Shown one piece after another: positions 1 through 14,591 of a stretch of 64,000 nt of DNA. This DNA is from Planoprotostelium fungivorum (taxonomy: Eukaryota > Evosea > Variosea > Cavosteliida > Cavosteliaceae). Each line of letters begins with the position of its first letter. The first letter of the stretch is position 1. The notes below the pieces were generated by a model. That model had not been told where the DNA came from. It was given only the letters and a program-made list of their open reading frames with translations, and did no database searches. A program made the position numbers and the translations under genes. The stretch is from positions 124,001 through 188,000 of the forward strand of contig MDYQ01000023.1 of assembly GCA_003024175.1 (NCBI GenBank), read 5' to 3'.

Positions 1-3000
1 TCGTATCATGACTACAGCACGATCACCCTGCCCTTTACCGAGAGAACACACATCCATTCGTTCAGTGAACCCTTCTGTCGCTGCCAGCTGGGTCACAAGA
101 CCGGTGGGATCTGCACCGGACGATAGAATGAAGAATATCGGGCCACGTTGATCGGATGATCGATAGATCTTCATCAGATCTAACGGTACACTCTCGATAA
201 AGACATTTCCTAGAACAGTCAGTTTTGGCGGGAACCAGATTGATACGTACCAAGGGAGGATCGTACGTAATCCGTTGCAGCCGCGTGGACTCGATCCATA
301 CGATAAGCTCTCATGATCAGCAGCACGTGAAACGCGTGGAGTTGTCGTGCGTAAACTGTCGGACGTATCTGGTTCTCCGGTGTCTCGGATGTCATCCAAT
401 TCATCCATTCGTTTACGTTATCCATCATGTCCTTACATAAACCTTCGATCTTCGCCTCCTGACAAATGTTACCCCGATCAAGCCACCACTACAGAAGCTA
501 TGCATACCTTCTCTAATATCTCCGCTGGTTCTCGGATCATTTCGGAAAATTTCTGATGGTCCAGATGATTGTACCACGTGCCTCGAAGAAATTCCGGGTG
601 ACCCCTCAGGAGAACGTTCCAATTATCTTCCGTTACGTCGGAGTTACGTCTGTCGATGGAGAAGCTCAGGGAAGCTGAGAACAGTAATCGATGTTCCTCG
701 AATAGCCCAACACAAGTTCTTCTGTACATCTCCTTGGTGATCTCTTGGATGAGATAAACCAGACGTTCTGTACGTACGTCAGGAAGACAATAACATCGTA
801 TGATGTTACCTCTCTTGTCGGTCACTTCTGCGGGCATAGAGAACACAGAATTGAACCCTTTCTTAAATGATGCCAGGGAGTATTGATACATCGAGTCCAA
901 TCGGTTCAGTGAATTGATAACAAAATACAAGATGGAGCCTGGTCACGCGATCAGCTTCGGATTCCATTGAGATCTCACCTCTGACAGCCACGGAATTGTA
1001 GACGGCTCTGGCTTCATTCGTGCTGACTTCCGTCTGTTCGGCCTCTTTAAGCCTGCGCGTCACGATTTTCGTAGTTTGCTCAGATTCTGACAGAGTATTG
1101 ATGAGATCTTCGTTCTCGAGCAGATTATCTGTAGATCCACCGATTAATTCCAAGATCTTGTCGGAGATCAACTTCAATTGCTTCTTGTCGGCAGCGATGT
1201 CAGTGACCAATTTTTCGCGTGAGTGTTCCAACTCTGGGGCTTCGTTTTTAACGACCTAATTGGGATGAGTTCGAGTCTAAATGGTGTGATATCTTCGATA
1301 CCTCAGCCAGCAGTTGTTCTTCTAGACCTGCGCTGGTCGCTACGAAATTGATGACGTTGGTCAGAATGTAGATCTCCGGAAGATATCTCGGATTGTGTTG
1401 CTTGGTGACCATGTACAATTTGAAATTGTGATTGTACAGTAACTGGAGAAATATCAGATGTACATGTCGCATGGCATCATCACCTCGATGCCACCGAATA
1501 ATATCGTATCTTGACCTCCTTTGCTGTATACATTTCTTGCTAAAATGGGCTCCAAAACGGGTGGCAAGCTCTCAGTCGAAACGTCTACAACGACCGGGGT
1601 TCCCTCTTGGATCGCCCTCTGAAGCTGCTGCACTAGGGTGTTGCTGAAAATAGAAATTGGCTTCAGCTTGATTTCTCGGTAGACTTCTAGGATCCATCGT
1701 GTAGCTTCTCCTTCCGGATCGATGATGAGAGGCCATTTTTGTCCTGATCGAGATTCAGTCCTGATATCTTCTAAATAAAACGAAATACATCACCTGTGGA
1801 CGCCATGACAGCATTTTGAAGCGACTGTTGATCGGAAGGTAAACCGGACGTGATCCATTCGTATACCTATTTCCATGAATTCCCCCAAAAAGATCAATTC
1901 GAATCACCTCGATAGGGTGGCTCATGAACAGAACGTATTGAAAAGTCTCGGTATATCTCATGATTAATCCTGCCTGGATACACATGCTGCACCAATCCGA
2001 TAAGAGACTTCTCCTGGTCTTTCCATTGAAAACTCCAAGATAAGTCGAAAAGGCGGCAGACAGTAACACGCACGACAGGAGAGATTCACTCTCTACCTGC
2101 AGGCTTCTCAATTGTTCGGCCCATTGTACTAAAACTCGTCAATCTACGAGATAACAGCGCTCCTCTCACCTCTCTCCAGAGCCAGACCGTTCATCAACTT
2201 CTCGGCGCGGCTCAGCTTCAGAGCGGTGTCTTCCATCTGTTTAGACAGAGAATTCTTCTCCCCTTCCTTTTCAACGTAGACCGCCTGTAGCTCTTCCAAC
2301 TTCCGGATGACACGTTCCAATTGTTCTTGCTTCTTGTGGAGAACGACGAGAGATTCTGATAATTTGGCGCTACTCTTTGCTAATTTCGCCTTCTTTGGAG
2401 CAACGATTTCGTTGACTTCACTATAGTGAATGAGAGAGTGGATCCATTGGCAGAGTGATTTCGCGGCAAATGACACCTACCATCGAATGAACATCATTGA
2501 TATATCGATTAGATAGGCTACGGTGTTTGACTCACCTTTTCGATTTTGGATACGACAAACATGGGATTCAGTATATATTTCTTCAGTTGGGCTACGATCT
2601 TTGGAGGGATGTTGTCCTTATCGTAATCGATTAACGACTGCAAGAAATTAGGTTCAGACAATAGCATCTTGGCTGACGCCCAATTTGCGGGCACCTGTAC
2701 GGCGTTAGATTTCGTTATTATACAAAACTCTCACTTGTCTGATGATCGCAACAGCTTCCATGACCAATAATACTCCGGCGGGCGGAGAGCTGAAAGTCTT
2801 CATCTCTGCGATATCGTTCTTGTTCAATGTATTCAAAGCTCGCACGGCTGATTCTAAAGCGGGTAAAGCCTCCACCAGATCTCTCTCTGCTGCCTCTTTG
2901 ATCGCTTGAATCTCCGCTGTCTGTTCCGATATCTCTGCTTCTTCCACGATGATTACCTGTCAGATATGTCAATATAGCATTACGTACGTACGCACCCGCT

Positions 3001-6000
3001 TGGCTTCGTCGACATCCTTCTGTTCAATAGAAATTCTTCCCATCAGTTCTTGTGTTTCTTCTGCTGACTTCTGAAGGACGGGCTTCAATGCGTTTAATTG
3101 GATCTGAAGGTCGCCAACAGCAGATTGTGTCTCTTCTAATGTCTTCAGACCCATGCTCAATTTGTTCCTGCTGTCCATTGATTCTCCCCTCTTCTTATCA
3201 AGGAGGTAGAAGAAAGACCGATAGAGTTGTAGATAGTGAGAAGGCGTCACGTAATTGTGACGGCCAGTTTCCGAGGTGAAGGTGTTCGATGTGACTACGA
3301 CACCTCTGTGAATCTTCTCACAGAGATCGACTACTGTGCTCTTCATGTCTGTGACGTCATCAGAGACGAAATTTGGAGGAAATTCACCCCAGTCTATCGG
3401 TGATTGAGCGACGAGATGTTCTCCCACAGATCGTAAGGCCTGACTGGGCCATTCTTCGAAGAAGCGTACGGTGCTGCAACTGATGATCGCGCTGTGTCGG
3501 AAGATCTGGCGAACTGCGATGTCGCTGACAGGTGACAGACAGAAGATGAGGTGCAGGTTCGTGTAGACTCTCTCCAATAGGGTAGACATTAAAACACTGC
3601 GGGGAATATTGACCTGAAGCGATCAGATCGATGAATATCTGATAGAATCACTTCTACGCTTTCTCCGTTTGCCGATTTTGTCTCTGGTTGATTCGCCTTC
3701 AGTTGGGTGGATATATTCTGTAGAATGGGCTCCAGTTCTTCGGGCAGGAATAGATCTGGTATGAACCAACCTGATGTCATTCAATAACTCCCCGTTAGAA
3801 ACGATGAATCCACCTCTGACGAGGAACTCGACATATTCTAAGAAAGAATCGTGAATCATCTGATTGTCGTTGATGAGAAGAACGGTAGGTCTTCCCATGG
3901 TTCCGCATTGACGGTACAATTTCTTGATGTCGTCCCGGAAATTAGCAAGGTTGTAACCCTCAAAGATACTGATCTCTGATATCTCGTAGCCGCAGACAAA
4001 GGTAGAGAAACGACTGAGGGTACGTTTGCCCATACCGCCTGACTATATGAAATGGTGTCATGTGACGTCAATTCACCTAAACCAACGAGTAGCAGATGTC
4101 CTCTCTGTTGACGAATGGCACGACATATGGCGGAGATGTTTAAGACGGCTTCTTTGAAGAATACGATGTTGGTCGTTCCACCACCCGTAGTCTGATATGC
4201 GGTCTCGTACTTCTTCCATAATTCTTGGTACAAATGACCACCTGTCATGTCTCATTGAGATGTTCTATGATGACGTCATCACCTTGGTTGAGCTCCGGCG
4301 TCTCATCGTAAGGGCGATCGGGAGCGTACCCACCCATGCTTAAGAAATCCCCGAAGAAACTCTTGCTAGAATGCAACTGCTCCATCTATAACATCTCATC
4401 TTCTACTCGAGTCAAAATGTGAGCTCTCACCCTCCACGTTACATTCAGATGATCTCTCATGGCCTCCAGAACGATCTGATCCAATCTGGTCTGCTCTTCA
4501 CTCGAAAGACGGTCTCCGTATATACGACAGATCTCGTGATACCAGAGACGAAGTAGTACATCGTGGCTCTGAACCTCCTTTGATACATTTGAGAAGAACA
4601 AGCTCTTGATGCTCCTGATGAGATCTCGAGTTGCAAACAGATGAAACGGCCTTCCGGGTGTGGGCCGGAATTGTCGCACTACACGATTGTAGACGGATAT
4701 TGAGGAATGGACGATATTCTCCAGGAAGCTTTTTGAATCCCTGGGGAGATTGTTCTGCAGAACCGAGCTACGTACCATACCCTGACAGATACGTATCTGT
4801 TGCTCTGTGGAGATCTGTGGCATGCATATCCTGTGGAAATGTCTCAAGACTCTAGGCGAGATCAGGTTCTCGCTGTCATCGTCCGATGAGCTGATGGATA
4901 CGATGAGCTTGGTGTTTTCGGTTGCGTTCCATTCTAAGGACTTCCCATCGAAAAACGCTTCCATGTCGATCCATTGTCGAAGCAGTTCCGCTGCCGAACC
5001 TCCTTCGGGAGTGTGACCTCCACCTGTAAGTGTGAGCCTCGATCTACAGTGTTGTAGATGGAAGATCTTGATCTCACCTGCTCGGTGTAGATCGTCGATG
5101 AAGAAGACCGTTCTACCATCTCCCTTCGTCGTGAGGACGTACTGAACTTTTCCTGGAGTTCTTGTTCTCTTGCGATCCATGCTGTCTTGTACCATGGATC
5201 GGATGATGGGACAATCGGTAGATCTCGAGCAGTGGAAGATGCGGCTCATTGTCTTGGGACTCTTCTCCACGACTTGTGAAACGAGGACGGTCTTACCGCA
5301 GCCGGAAGGTCCAGATACCACCACGGGACGGTTTCCATGGGTGCAAAGTAAGGTGAGGACTTCTCGGTATCGATACGTGTCTATATCGGGGAGCAACAGT
5401 TCATCCAACACCTGGACGTTAGGATCGAACGTGTACTCTCTGGGAATTATCTCGTTGTAGTGGGCCAATCTGACGGAGTCAAATTCGGTCATGAATGAGA
5501 AAGAATGGAGAACACCTGGGTGGTTGGGTGGTGGTGAGGTAGTGGTCGAATAGCGAGCCTTCCGAGGGAAGTTCGATCTTGTCGGCGAATATGTTCTTGA
5601 GTAATGCGTCGATCTCTGTCCAGATCGATCGATCTACAATGGCGCCGAACGACCACATAGTGGAGAAGAGGAAGCAGACTGATACGAGAGTTGACAGTTC
5701 GCACGGCGTACCGTCTGTCGACGTCAGCGTAATGTAGTCGTAGATCTCACCTTCGTGAACTTCCTTGCAGTGGATGTTGTGCCTCCTGAACAGAGCTTGC
5801 AGCATGTGATTGTGACTCTGTACCAGTTCCGTGCGCTGGAGCTGAATTCTGACAGATGATAGCCTTTCCGTCAAGAGTTGGAGTACCTTATCCACTACAT
5901 TTAGGTACAATCGAGACAGAAGAGGGATGTTGACATTGCAGAGATGGTAGCCTTTGGGTTCGTGCTGCATCTTAGATTGACAGAGATGAACGACATCCTT

Positions 6001-9000
6001 CCAATCGATACGATCTGGTTCGATGTAGACCATACCACATCTTGATACGGTAGCGGGTGATGCCTCGTTCAAGTGATCCACCTGAATGATCTTAACGATG
6101 ATATTCTACATCATCCATGGAATGTATGGATCACCTCAAATATCATCGTGATGTTCGAAGGCATGATGATTCTCTCTCCGTTGGCGAGGCAGAGTAGCTT
6201 GTTATCATCAAGGACGGAATTCATGTTTTCGATCCAGTGGGCATCTACTGGTCCATCGAATAAGATCCAGTGTAAGTTTCTCTCTTTGTTGTGACCCACG
6301 GCATTCTGCGCCATGATTCCACGGACGAGAGAAGTCACGGCTCCATCCCGCCACTCCTGAGTCCTGGGATCTACAGCTCCGTACAATTGTCCGATGCTGA
6401 TGGATTTAGGATTGATGACATGGGTGTGGACCTGTAGACTTTGAGGTTTGAAGACGAGGAAACTGACCTTCTCCACAGATGATCTGGTTCTGGGAATTGC
6501 TTCGGCTAATATCTTGTACACCGTGGTTTTGCCGCAGCCTGCTGGACCTACCAACATAATACCGTGCCTCATGCCAATCATCTCGTACAATTGTTTCATC
6601 TTGTCTATCTGGTACTGGACTGATGCCAAGTGATGCAGAGGGAGTACATCTCCGATGGCTCGATGTAGTACGTCGTCCAAAGACGTACCAATACGTACCT
6701 CTGGGAAGAGATCTTGCATGATACCGTAAAATAGGGGTAGATCGTCCGGCAGAAACTCTACCATTTCGATGAGAATTCAGTCCTTGAGACCGCATCCAAA
6801 CTCACTTGGTGCATTGGAAGCCGTCAGTGCTTGGATGAGCAGCAGGTGTTCTTCTTTCTCTGGGTTGTCCCTCTTCAACGCTCCAGCGTAATTCAATACG
6901 CTTCGTATCGATCTCAGACCCCAATCGTAATGGATCTGTGGGGACAATTGTTCCGAGCACAGACGATAAGCGTTGACCAGCTTGGAGGCTAGATTCTTAC
7001 TCTCCACGAATCCTTGGGAGAAGAGCATGATCTCACAGATGAAAGAGATCTCGGGCACTGTCATGGCCACCGGTCGGAACATCGCCTTCAAGTTGTCCGG
7101 TAGTTCAGAACGTCCAGCGTAACCGGGGTTCATGGTGATGAAGAATCCACAGTTGGAGTTCAGCTTGAGGTCCCTGCCCTCGAAGGAGAATATGGTTGAT
7201 CCGTAGAGGATGGCAGTTTGGATAGTGAGGAGTTGTTGAGCGATGACGGACAGGACCTCCACTTCGATACGGTTGAACTCATCGAAACAAGCGAAGGCAC
7301 CTGAATGTTGGAATCAGGAATCCGACAAGTGAAGAAATCAGGAATTCGGACTTCACCTGTTTGGACGAGACCGCTGAATAATTTACCCATCATACGATAG
7401 TCTAGTCCCTCAGAGCAATTGAACACCTGTCAAAGTCAAAAAGAGGAAGGGAAAGAGGAACGAACTCACGAGGCATTGTTTACCGAGAGCCTTCGATAAA
7501 TCTTTACATGTCTCTGTCTTTCCTGTTCCTGCAGGGCCCTCAGGAGCTCCACCCAAGTTCAGAGTTAATGCTCCCGTCAGCGTGATGACTGCAGAGATTT
7601 CAATGCAATTGTATGAGATTCATCAAAGATTCTCACATGTTCGAGTCGTGAGAGGTGTGATGACCAATCTGGACGTACAACCCAGATATTCGCATCCATG
7701 CACGAAAGAAGACATAGCCTGACGTATAATGACGTCGCCACTGGAGCCATCCACGTAATATCGCATCTGTCTCATCCATTCAAAGTGGTCGACGGAGTCG
7801 CATCGCTCTGTGATGAGTGATTCCACGGTGTCCCTCTGATGCACCACGATGACGATGAGGGATCCGATGAGAGTTCTCCCGTAGCTCTGGATATGTTCTG
7901 GCCATTCGGAGGGTTGTTGGACCAGACGAGCCAGAACGACCAGATCTTGTTCCAGGGAAGACTAACATCATCACGTCACATCGTAATATTGTGTTGAAAT
8001 ATTATTTACGATACCATGTTACTATGTGAGATATCAAGAAATATTGGATAGACATACCAGAATAGCTCGTAGTGAAGACACACAATCGCCCTTCGTTTGA
8101 AGAGCTCTTGTAACACTCCTACACCAATAAGCTTGCAGGATCGTCATGACAACCATAGCCGGCTCCGAGAAGATCCAATACTGTATTCCGTGACCCTCAT
8201 GGAGCTGTATTACGTCATCATTCATCTACAACCAATCAAAATGTCACCAGGTGAGCCGAGGCGAGATTATCGTGGATGGTCTTCTTCATGGTGACCTCTA
8301 AAGCTCCGAGCCAATCTTCGATCGCTCCGCGGATCTTCAATTGAGTGCACAATTCGACCTTCTCTCCCTCCTGTGATATCATTCCCTTGATGAGAGTGTT
8401 CCTGGAATCGCTGTACAGATCCAATCGGGAGATTCCTTCGAAACACTTGATGAGATACATCTGGATGTATTCGTGGTCGCGAATGTGCGATAGGATGTCC
8501 AATAGTTCGTCGTCTGAGACGAAGTAGAAACGGGGGAAAGCGTCTCTCTTTGTTTCGAGGTAGACGTCAACACCCTTCTGAACATTCTCCAAGATAACGG
8601 AGCATTGTTGGAGTGCCTGAATATATCAATACATGCAGTCGGGGTAAGTCCACCTCTTTCGTTCCATATTTGAGGGTCACAGCGAGGACCTTGGGATAGA
8701 TGGCGGCTTGCTGCATTAATTCTGTGTATCAGTGAGATTCGATGTCACGAAGCCAACGGTACGTACTGCGGAAGGTCTTATCGACTTCGTTGAACATCTT
8801 TGTTTCCGTTGGAATCTGTCTCTGGATATCTGCCGCAGAAAATATCTTCTCCAGTCCAATCCAACTTCTGATGTTTCCGTCAATCTCATGGTATTAATTG
8901 TTCGAATCTCTAGGATACTTCACCTCTGTACATTCATCCATGATGAAGTCATGGCAGCTACTTCCTCCAACTTGACCTGCCAGTTCTTCAAAAGAGCAGC

Positions 9001-12000
9001 AACAGAAGCTGAGTATCTCGATGCAGTCATAGTCGCCAGAGTCACAGTATCGTCTTCGATCTCGTTCAATAGATCGTCCACGTTTACGAGAATCAGAGCC
9101 TCTTCTCCTTTCTGTCCTCGTCAGCTCCAGTGTGAATATGACATCACCTTGTGGGCTTGGAATTCCATTTCTCTGGACTCCCACTGGTGTCTTATCTTGG
9201 CGAAATTTGTCTCCAGGCTGTTCTCTTGCGTGGCCGTCGATGAAACATCATTGATCTCCTTCTTGACTGTTTGTGGGTGAGTAGCATTGGGCATTCTCGT
9301 GTCTTACATCGAAACAGGTTCATCTGGTAGATCTTCTGTACGGTGAGATGTCGGTTCGTAGGGAATGAACCACAGGAGTTGTAGATGTCATCCCAGTGTC
9401 TCGGTTTCAGACTCTCGTTCTGCAGATCTTGCAACAGTGGTATCACGATCTTCACCTGTTTATCCGTGAACATCACGATCCACGAGAATCGATTGTCGCT
9501 CACCTTCTCCATCGAATCTCGCAGATGAGCCACGATTCGGTTGGATACGAGAACTTTCGAAGCCTCTCTCACTTGTGAAGTGTAGTTCTGTACCTCTCTG
9601 CTGACGTCGTCCACGTCGATCTGATCGATGGTCGTCGTGGTGACGCGACCGTGAAATTCTCGCCAAGCTTCGTTGATCTCCCACATCTTCTTCGTGCTGC
9701 CATACACTTCCTCCACTTGCGTGAGATTCTATCACGTGTCAATCTCTAAAGTTTCGTGGGACATTTTGTACCGTCATTTCCGTCAGAGGTCTCATCTCCA
9801 AGAGGAGCTCGTAATCGTGATGTGCCTCTCGATCTTCTCTCAATTTGTCGATGACATCCTTCGCTTGATCCAATTTCTCGATGACGACATCGACAGGTGT
9901 CTCGATATCATCCAGAAGTGTATCATCTAACATCTCTGCCACCATTCGAGTCCTCCTCTCGTCTTCGATGAGTATCTGACTCAATTCCTTCGTGTGAGAT
10001 TGAATGTTGTCCGATTTTCGATCCTTTGATACCTGGGGGTATCACGCAGGCACATCACTCGAGCGTCTCACCTCTGTGACCGCTAAGAGAGCTGTCACTG
10101 ATTCATTGATATGCTCTATAGATGGCAATTCGATCTGATTCCCCTTCTCTTGCATCTTAAATTCCTCCATTAACTGGATTTGAATCAATCACGTGAAGGG
10201 ATAATGTGCTATCACCTGGTAGACATCGATGATGTACTGGTGTCTCTCTTGGATCTCATCAGTAGTATTTTCCACCTTCATCGTGTTACAGATGTGATAA
10301 TTCGATATGATATCACCTCGTGAAGCACTGCTATCCATCTAGCGCATGTATCGAGCGATATTGGTGGAGTTCTCAATGTATTCACACGATCGTTGATCCT
10401 CTCCAATAAACATCGACTCATATCATTTGCAATATTCGGTATGAGGTTATACATACCATCTACAACAAATCAATTCGATTCCCCATCGATGACTCACGCA
10501 GTGAAGCTGTTGGTATGGGCAAGAGCTGATTCTTCAGAGTGGATCGATCGACAGAAAAACAACCGATGAAGAGCTGCTCTCCTAATCTGTGGATCTCTTC
10601 GATCTGCTTCAACGAGTTTTCTATGACTTGTCTGTATTCTTGTACAGGTAAACCCTCCGTCTGTCCATTCAATTGATATTTCGTGAGATCTGTAGATGTC
10701 AATCTGACGTCCGAATATTCAGCATTACCGATTTTCTCTTCTCTCATTTTGAGGAGAGGAGATAATTCCATCGTGTGTTCCTCCACTTTGGCGTAACAAG
10801 CGGTTACCATCGATTTCAGATTCAATATGTTTCCCCTGATGTGCATCAGTTGACGTCATTCAAATACATCTTCTCACTTCTGCTTCTCGTCTTGTGACAC
10901 GATCTGTTGTAGACTACCACTCAACACGGTGAAACTATATCTCTCAGCAGGGGTGCTGAAGTTCTGTATATAGAGTGCGATCTGTTTCTGCAGGATGTTT
11001 CAGCCTGACTACGACCATCTTTACTCACGTTGTGATCCAACTGAGGTAGAGTATCTAAGGTAGTGGGAAACGTGTCACATACGTCTTGAAATACGGCCAG
11101 GAGTCTCTTTAGATTGGGCTTGATGATGATCTTGCCTTCCATCTGCGCGGAACGTCCCACTCCCAAACTGACGATGAGGAAGGGCCACTGGTAGATGTTG
11201 GCGGGAAAAACGACACGATGCTGAATCGAGGCGAGAGGATCAGTATCTGTAGGAATCAGCGATGATGAGAGATGATGATATCACTCGTTGATAAGTCGGA
11301 CTGCCACATCGGTGATTTTCTCACGTTCTGTCTTCGTCAGATAAAGATGTCATCATAAATGTATCATTGGAGTGATGAAATTGTGTGAAATGATTCACCC
11401 TGGGCTGGCTGATGAGTGGTACTACTGAAGGTGGTTTCCCGGCAACCATGTGGGACAAAAGAATCGTCGATTTCGTGATAATGATCGTAAGAGAGCTCGT
11501 CAGCATGTATTGCACCAGTCGAACGACTTTTCACTGTCAGAATACAACGATGTAGACGATAATTCACAGTATTTCATGCGGCGAAGCGATCTCTCTTCCT
11601 TCTCTTCCTCGTAATTTCCGAGGGATCGGAAGGAACCTCCGTTAATATCTACCACGATCTGACAGCATGAAGCCACGATTTGTGTCAATTTTGCTATACT
11701 CTTCTGAAGTGTCTGATAACTGTCAGATTTTGCATCGTCATGGTGTCTGTCTTACGTCAAGCACGTGTGCTCTTCGATGATCTTGCTTGGCCAGCCACTC
11801 TGAAGACTGGTACACTGTGTATTGCTCCTGACGCACCAGCAGGATCTACCAGTTTGATGAGATTCGAATGGATTTTCGACTTACATCTTCCATTTCTAAA
11901 CAGATCTGTCGGCACTGGAAGATGCCCTTGTGCATGGCGTCTTGTATATGGAATATGTCGGCACGCAACTGGAAGAGACTGAGGAAATCGATCATCGTGC

Positions 12001-13407
12001 TCACTCACCGTCAATTTGTAGCGGTGATACTTCCTAGCGATCATTTTCCTCCATATCTGAAAAGTCTTTCTTCGACGGAAATTTCTGAAGAAATCCAAGT
12101 AGATGATCTGATCGTACACGTTCTTCTCCATCACCCACTCCCTCAGTGGAATGAAGACTGTCTCTCTTCAAATCTCTCTTCTTTTTCAATGGAATACTCA
12201 CACATGGTGTTCTTTGTGAATCGTGATATACCTTCAACGCTCAATGTGAGATAGTCGTTATAGTCAACCTGCGTGGGAGCAATGACTTCGACATCGTAGA
12301 CACATTTGTTTGTCATCTTGCTATCCTTGATCTTCAAATAGATGAAATCGAATGATTTACTGCTCTGTACAGTTCCTGATGTGAGATGAGATGGAATCTT
12401 CGAAGAAATCTCATCGACTCACGGATGAAATCCTCCGGTCTCTCCCATCTCTTAGATAGCAATCGACTGATCGCCTCTACAACGGAGTCGAACTCGATGG
12501 TACTCTGTGGTTTGAATCTAAGAAGACGTCATCATCCGTCATCACCCGTCAACATTCACCTCGGTGAGGGTGTCGTAGCCATGTGGGCCGGGACCTTCTG
12601 TACGCTCACTTTGGGACTGGTTGTGGAGGCCACAACACTCGTTGTAGATGAAGGATTGGGACGAGACGTGGGTAACATGAGTGGATTAATAAGAACATTC
12701 GAGACGGCAGAGGAAGGTCTGACGGCTGATGCAGGTCGAGTGGGGGGAGAGATTCCAGGAAGAATTTTGGCGGGATCTTTGACAGGGGAAGGCTCCACCA
12801 CTTCGGATGTGGGTGTGAGGCTGGGGGATCCATCAATCACGACATTGTACAATGTCTCACCTCGTGATGGTAGAATAACCACCACCAGATTGATTCGGGG
12901 GGTGCAAGCTGATAGAAGATCTGTAACGTGTGAGAAGATTTCGGAAATTCTTCGCACCTTCTTCCACCGATGGGTCTCATGGCTCGATCTGTGAAAAGTG
13001 ATTAAAATTCATAGGGATAGGAAGACTTACACAGTCCAGTTAGGGCCATGTCAGCTTCGTAGGGAACTGGAGATGAATCAGATGAGGTGATCACCGTCGC
13101 GTGCGACTCACCCGGGGCAGATGATTTCTCCTCGATCTTTGGTACCTGTTTGACTGGCATGGCATCAGAATAGATCTTCCGTTTGAGATGACTCACAAAC
13201 ATCGAAAGTCTCTGGGGGTGGTCGTGGCTGTGTGATGTTTGAACCGTATAATCGCGATAATAATTTGGCTGAGTTATCTGTGGGTGTGAATATGTATCAT
13301 CAAGTGGACAATCATTCACCAGCCATTGTTTGCTCTCTCATGTTGGTCGATTTTTTTACAGCATTAGCTGTTCGACCTTCTAAAATGCGATTTGCATCTG
13401 CAGGCAT
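1..13407 (-). CDS. Axonemal dynein heavy chain (inner-arm, single-headed type), C-terminus cut by window edge
   Basis: Motor ATPase of the ciliary axoneme. The minus strand, read through many short introns, gives the dynein order. The N-terminal linker side carries a [16 protein letters not shown] segment near 12.1 kb, typical of DNAH1/3/7-like chains. AAA1 has Walker [11 protein letters not shown] near 7.53 kb and Walker [11 protein letters not shown] near 7.27 kb. AAA2 (GPAGCGKTT) lies near 6.53 kb, AAA3 (GPSGCGKT) near 5.29 kb, and AAA4 near 4.0-4.1 kb with its P-loop split by an intron (LVGLG/GMGKRT). The stalk follows as two coiled coils at about 3.0-3.2 and 2.15-2.46 kb around the microtubule-binding tip, then AAA5 and part of AAA6 ([26 protein letters not shown]). 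The frame is still open at position 1; about 250 residues should lie outside. The start is the first Met of an exon beginning [12 protein letters not shown], a choice that is not certain. The FNCSEGLDY and [13 protein letters not shown] signatures favour an axonemal over a cytoplasmic chain. Confidence 0.9.
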
Positions 13408-13435
13408 TAATTGGGTCAATACTGATGATCAGGTG

Positions 13436-14530
13436 TTACCCGTTGGTGGAGGGGACGCACTGTTTTGAAAAAGGTTGCCTCTCGTACCATCGAACATAGA
13501 AGACGGTCTCTTATTACGGTCCATGATGATGCATTGACGAGCTGCTGTGTTTCCAAGCTTTCGGAAGCAAAATTAGTTGCAACCGTCAGAACCAAAAATT
13601 GAATCATTTGATGACCCACACGATGCGATGGCATCAACGCTCTCTTGATATGATTATAGTAGGTGTCATCCTGAGAAATGGTACGCATCACTCGTTTCAT
13701 CTAATGACTCAAGTCTTCAACACTTTTATCTACATGTGAACTCATTGCGATAACATCACGTCCACGTCTTTCATGATGTATTTGCTCTGACTCGAATTCA
13801 TGAACAACAATGTACCATTGGGTAACAGATTCTGCACGACAACAGCGATCTCGTCCACCTTGGATTGCAACTGTGTGAATCAGCTCACAGGATAAACGCG
13901 TATGTGTGTAAGATCCTCACATCAGAAACCTTTGATAGTACATCGATCTTCTTGTACCGATCTCTGAGAACTTTCGTGATGCTTTGGAGTGCTCTTCGTG
14001 CGACGAGGATATTTTCGGCAGAGTGGCACACCAAAGTGAACGCAACGCTGAGTGGATCAGGAAAGTAGAAACCAGCATGTAACTCACTCGGGAGAAACTT
14101 GTTTCCATACGACGATCTTCTTCTCCTGTTCTTCGTCGTATTCTCCCTCTCGTAACAGTGCCTCTAATTGGTCCTGATCCGTATTACAAGACGCATCGTA
14201 GGCGAAAGTCCCTTCTTCCAATAGATCTGTGGCCCTCTTTCTCGTACGTTGCTGATTCATTCGCGGGTCGTCATTAGAGCGAGTCTCTCTGATTAATCGA
14301 TCTAGTGGGGGTATATCCTGATGATAGGACGTCCTCCATTTGTAATCCCGTTGAACTTGAGCTGCGACACTACTCAGCCAAACCGAAGGGGGTCGGTTTG
14401 CATCTGAATCAGAGGATTGTTTATGTCGTCCAGAGTTCAGGTCAGAGAACTGATGCGTCAGGTAGAGTTTGACGGTGCTCGGATGTGACTCCAATTGTTG
14501 CAAAGAATGGATGCAGAATGCGAACACCAT
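13436..14530 (-). CDS. Hypothetical protein, about 290 aa, family not recognised
   Basis: Four or more exons join into one open frame. The N-terminal exon (about 14.1-14.5 kb) is polar and charged, with RKRATDLLEEGTFAYDASCN and a Glu-rich helix ending VVWKQVSP. The second exon gives VAFTLVCHSAENILVARRAL, the third a helix with LQSKVDEIAVVVQNLLPNGT, and the last runs from MKRVMRTISQDD to a stop after CVPSTNG. Donors are GTGAG-like and acceptors end in CAG or TAG, as in the neighbours. I do not recognise a domain. It lies just upstream of the dynein start on the same strand, and I considered that it might be the dynein N-terminus, but the last exon reaches a stop before the dynein Met. It is 61 bp head-to-head with the Lys-rich gene, so the two may share a promoter. 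Confidence 0.5.
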
Positions 14531-14591
14531 GATTCGGGAATGCGATGTGATGCGATGTGATGTGATCATTATCGGAAAATCGAGTTTTGGG

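Noticed and set aside
13436-14530. N-terminal exons of the dynein heavy chain
   Set aside because: The last exon reaches a stop after CVPSTNG before the dynein start, and the dynein has its own Met exon.
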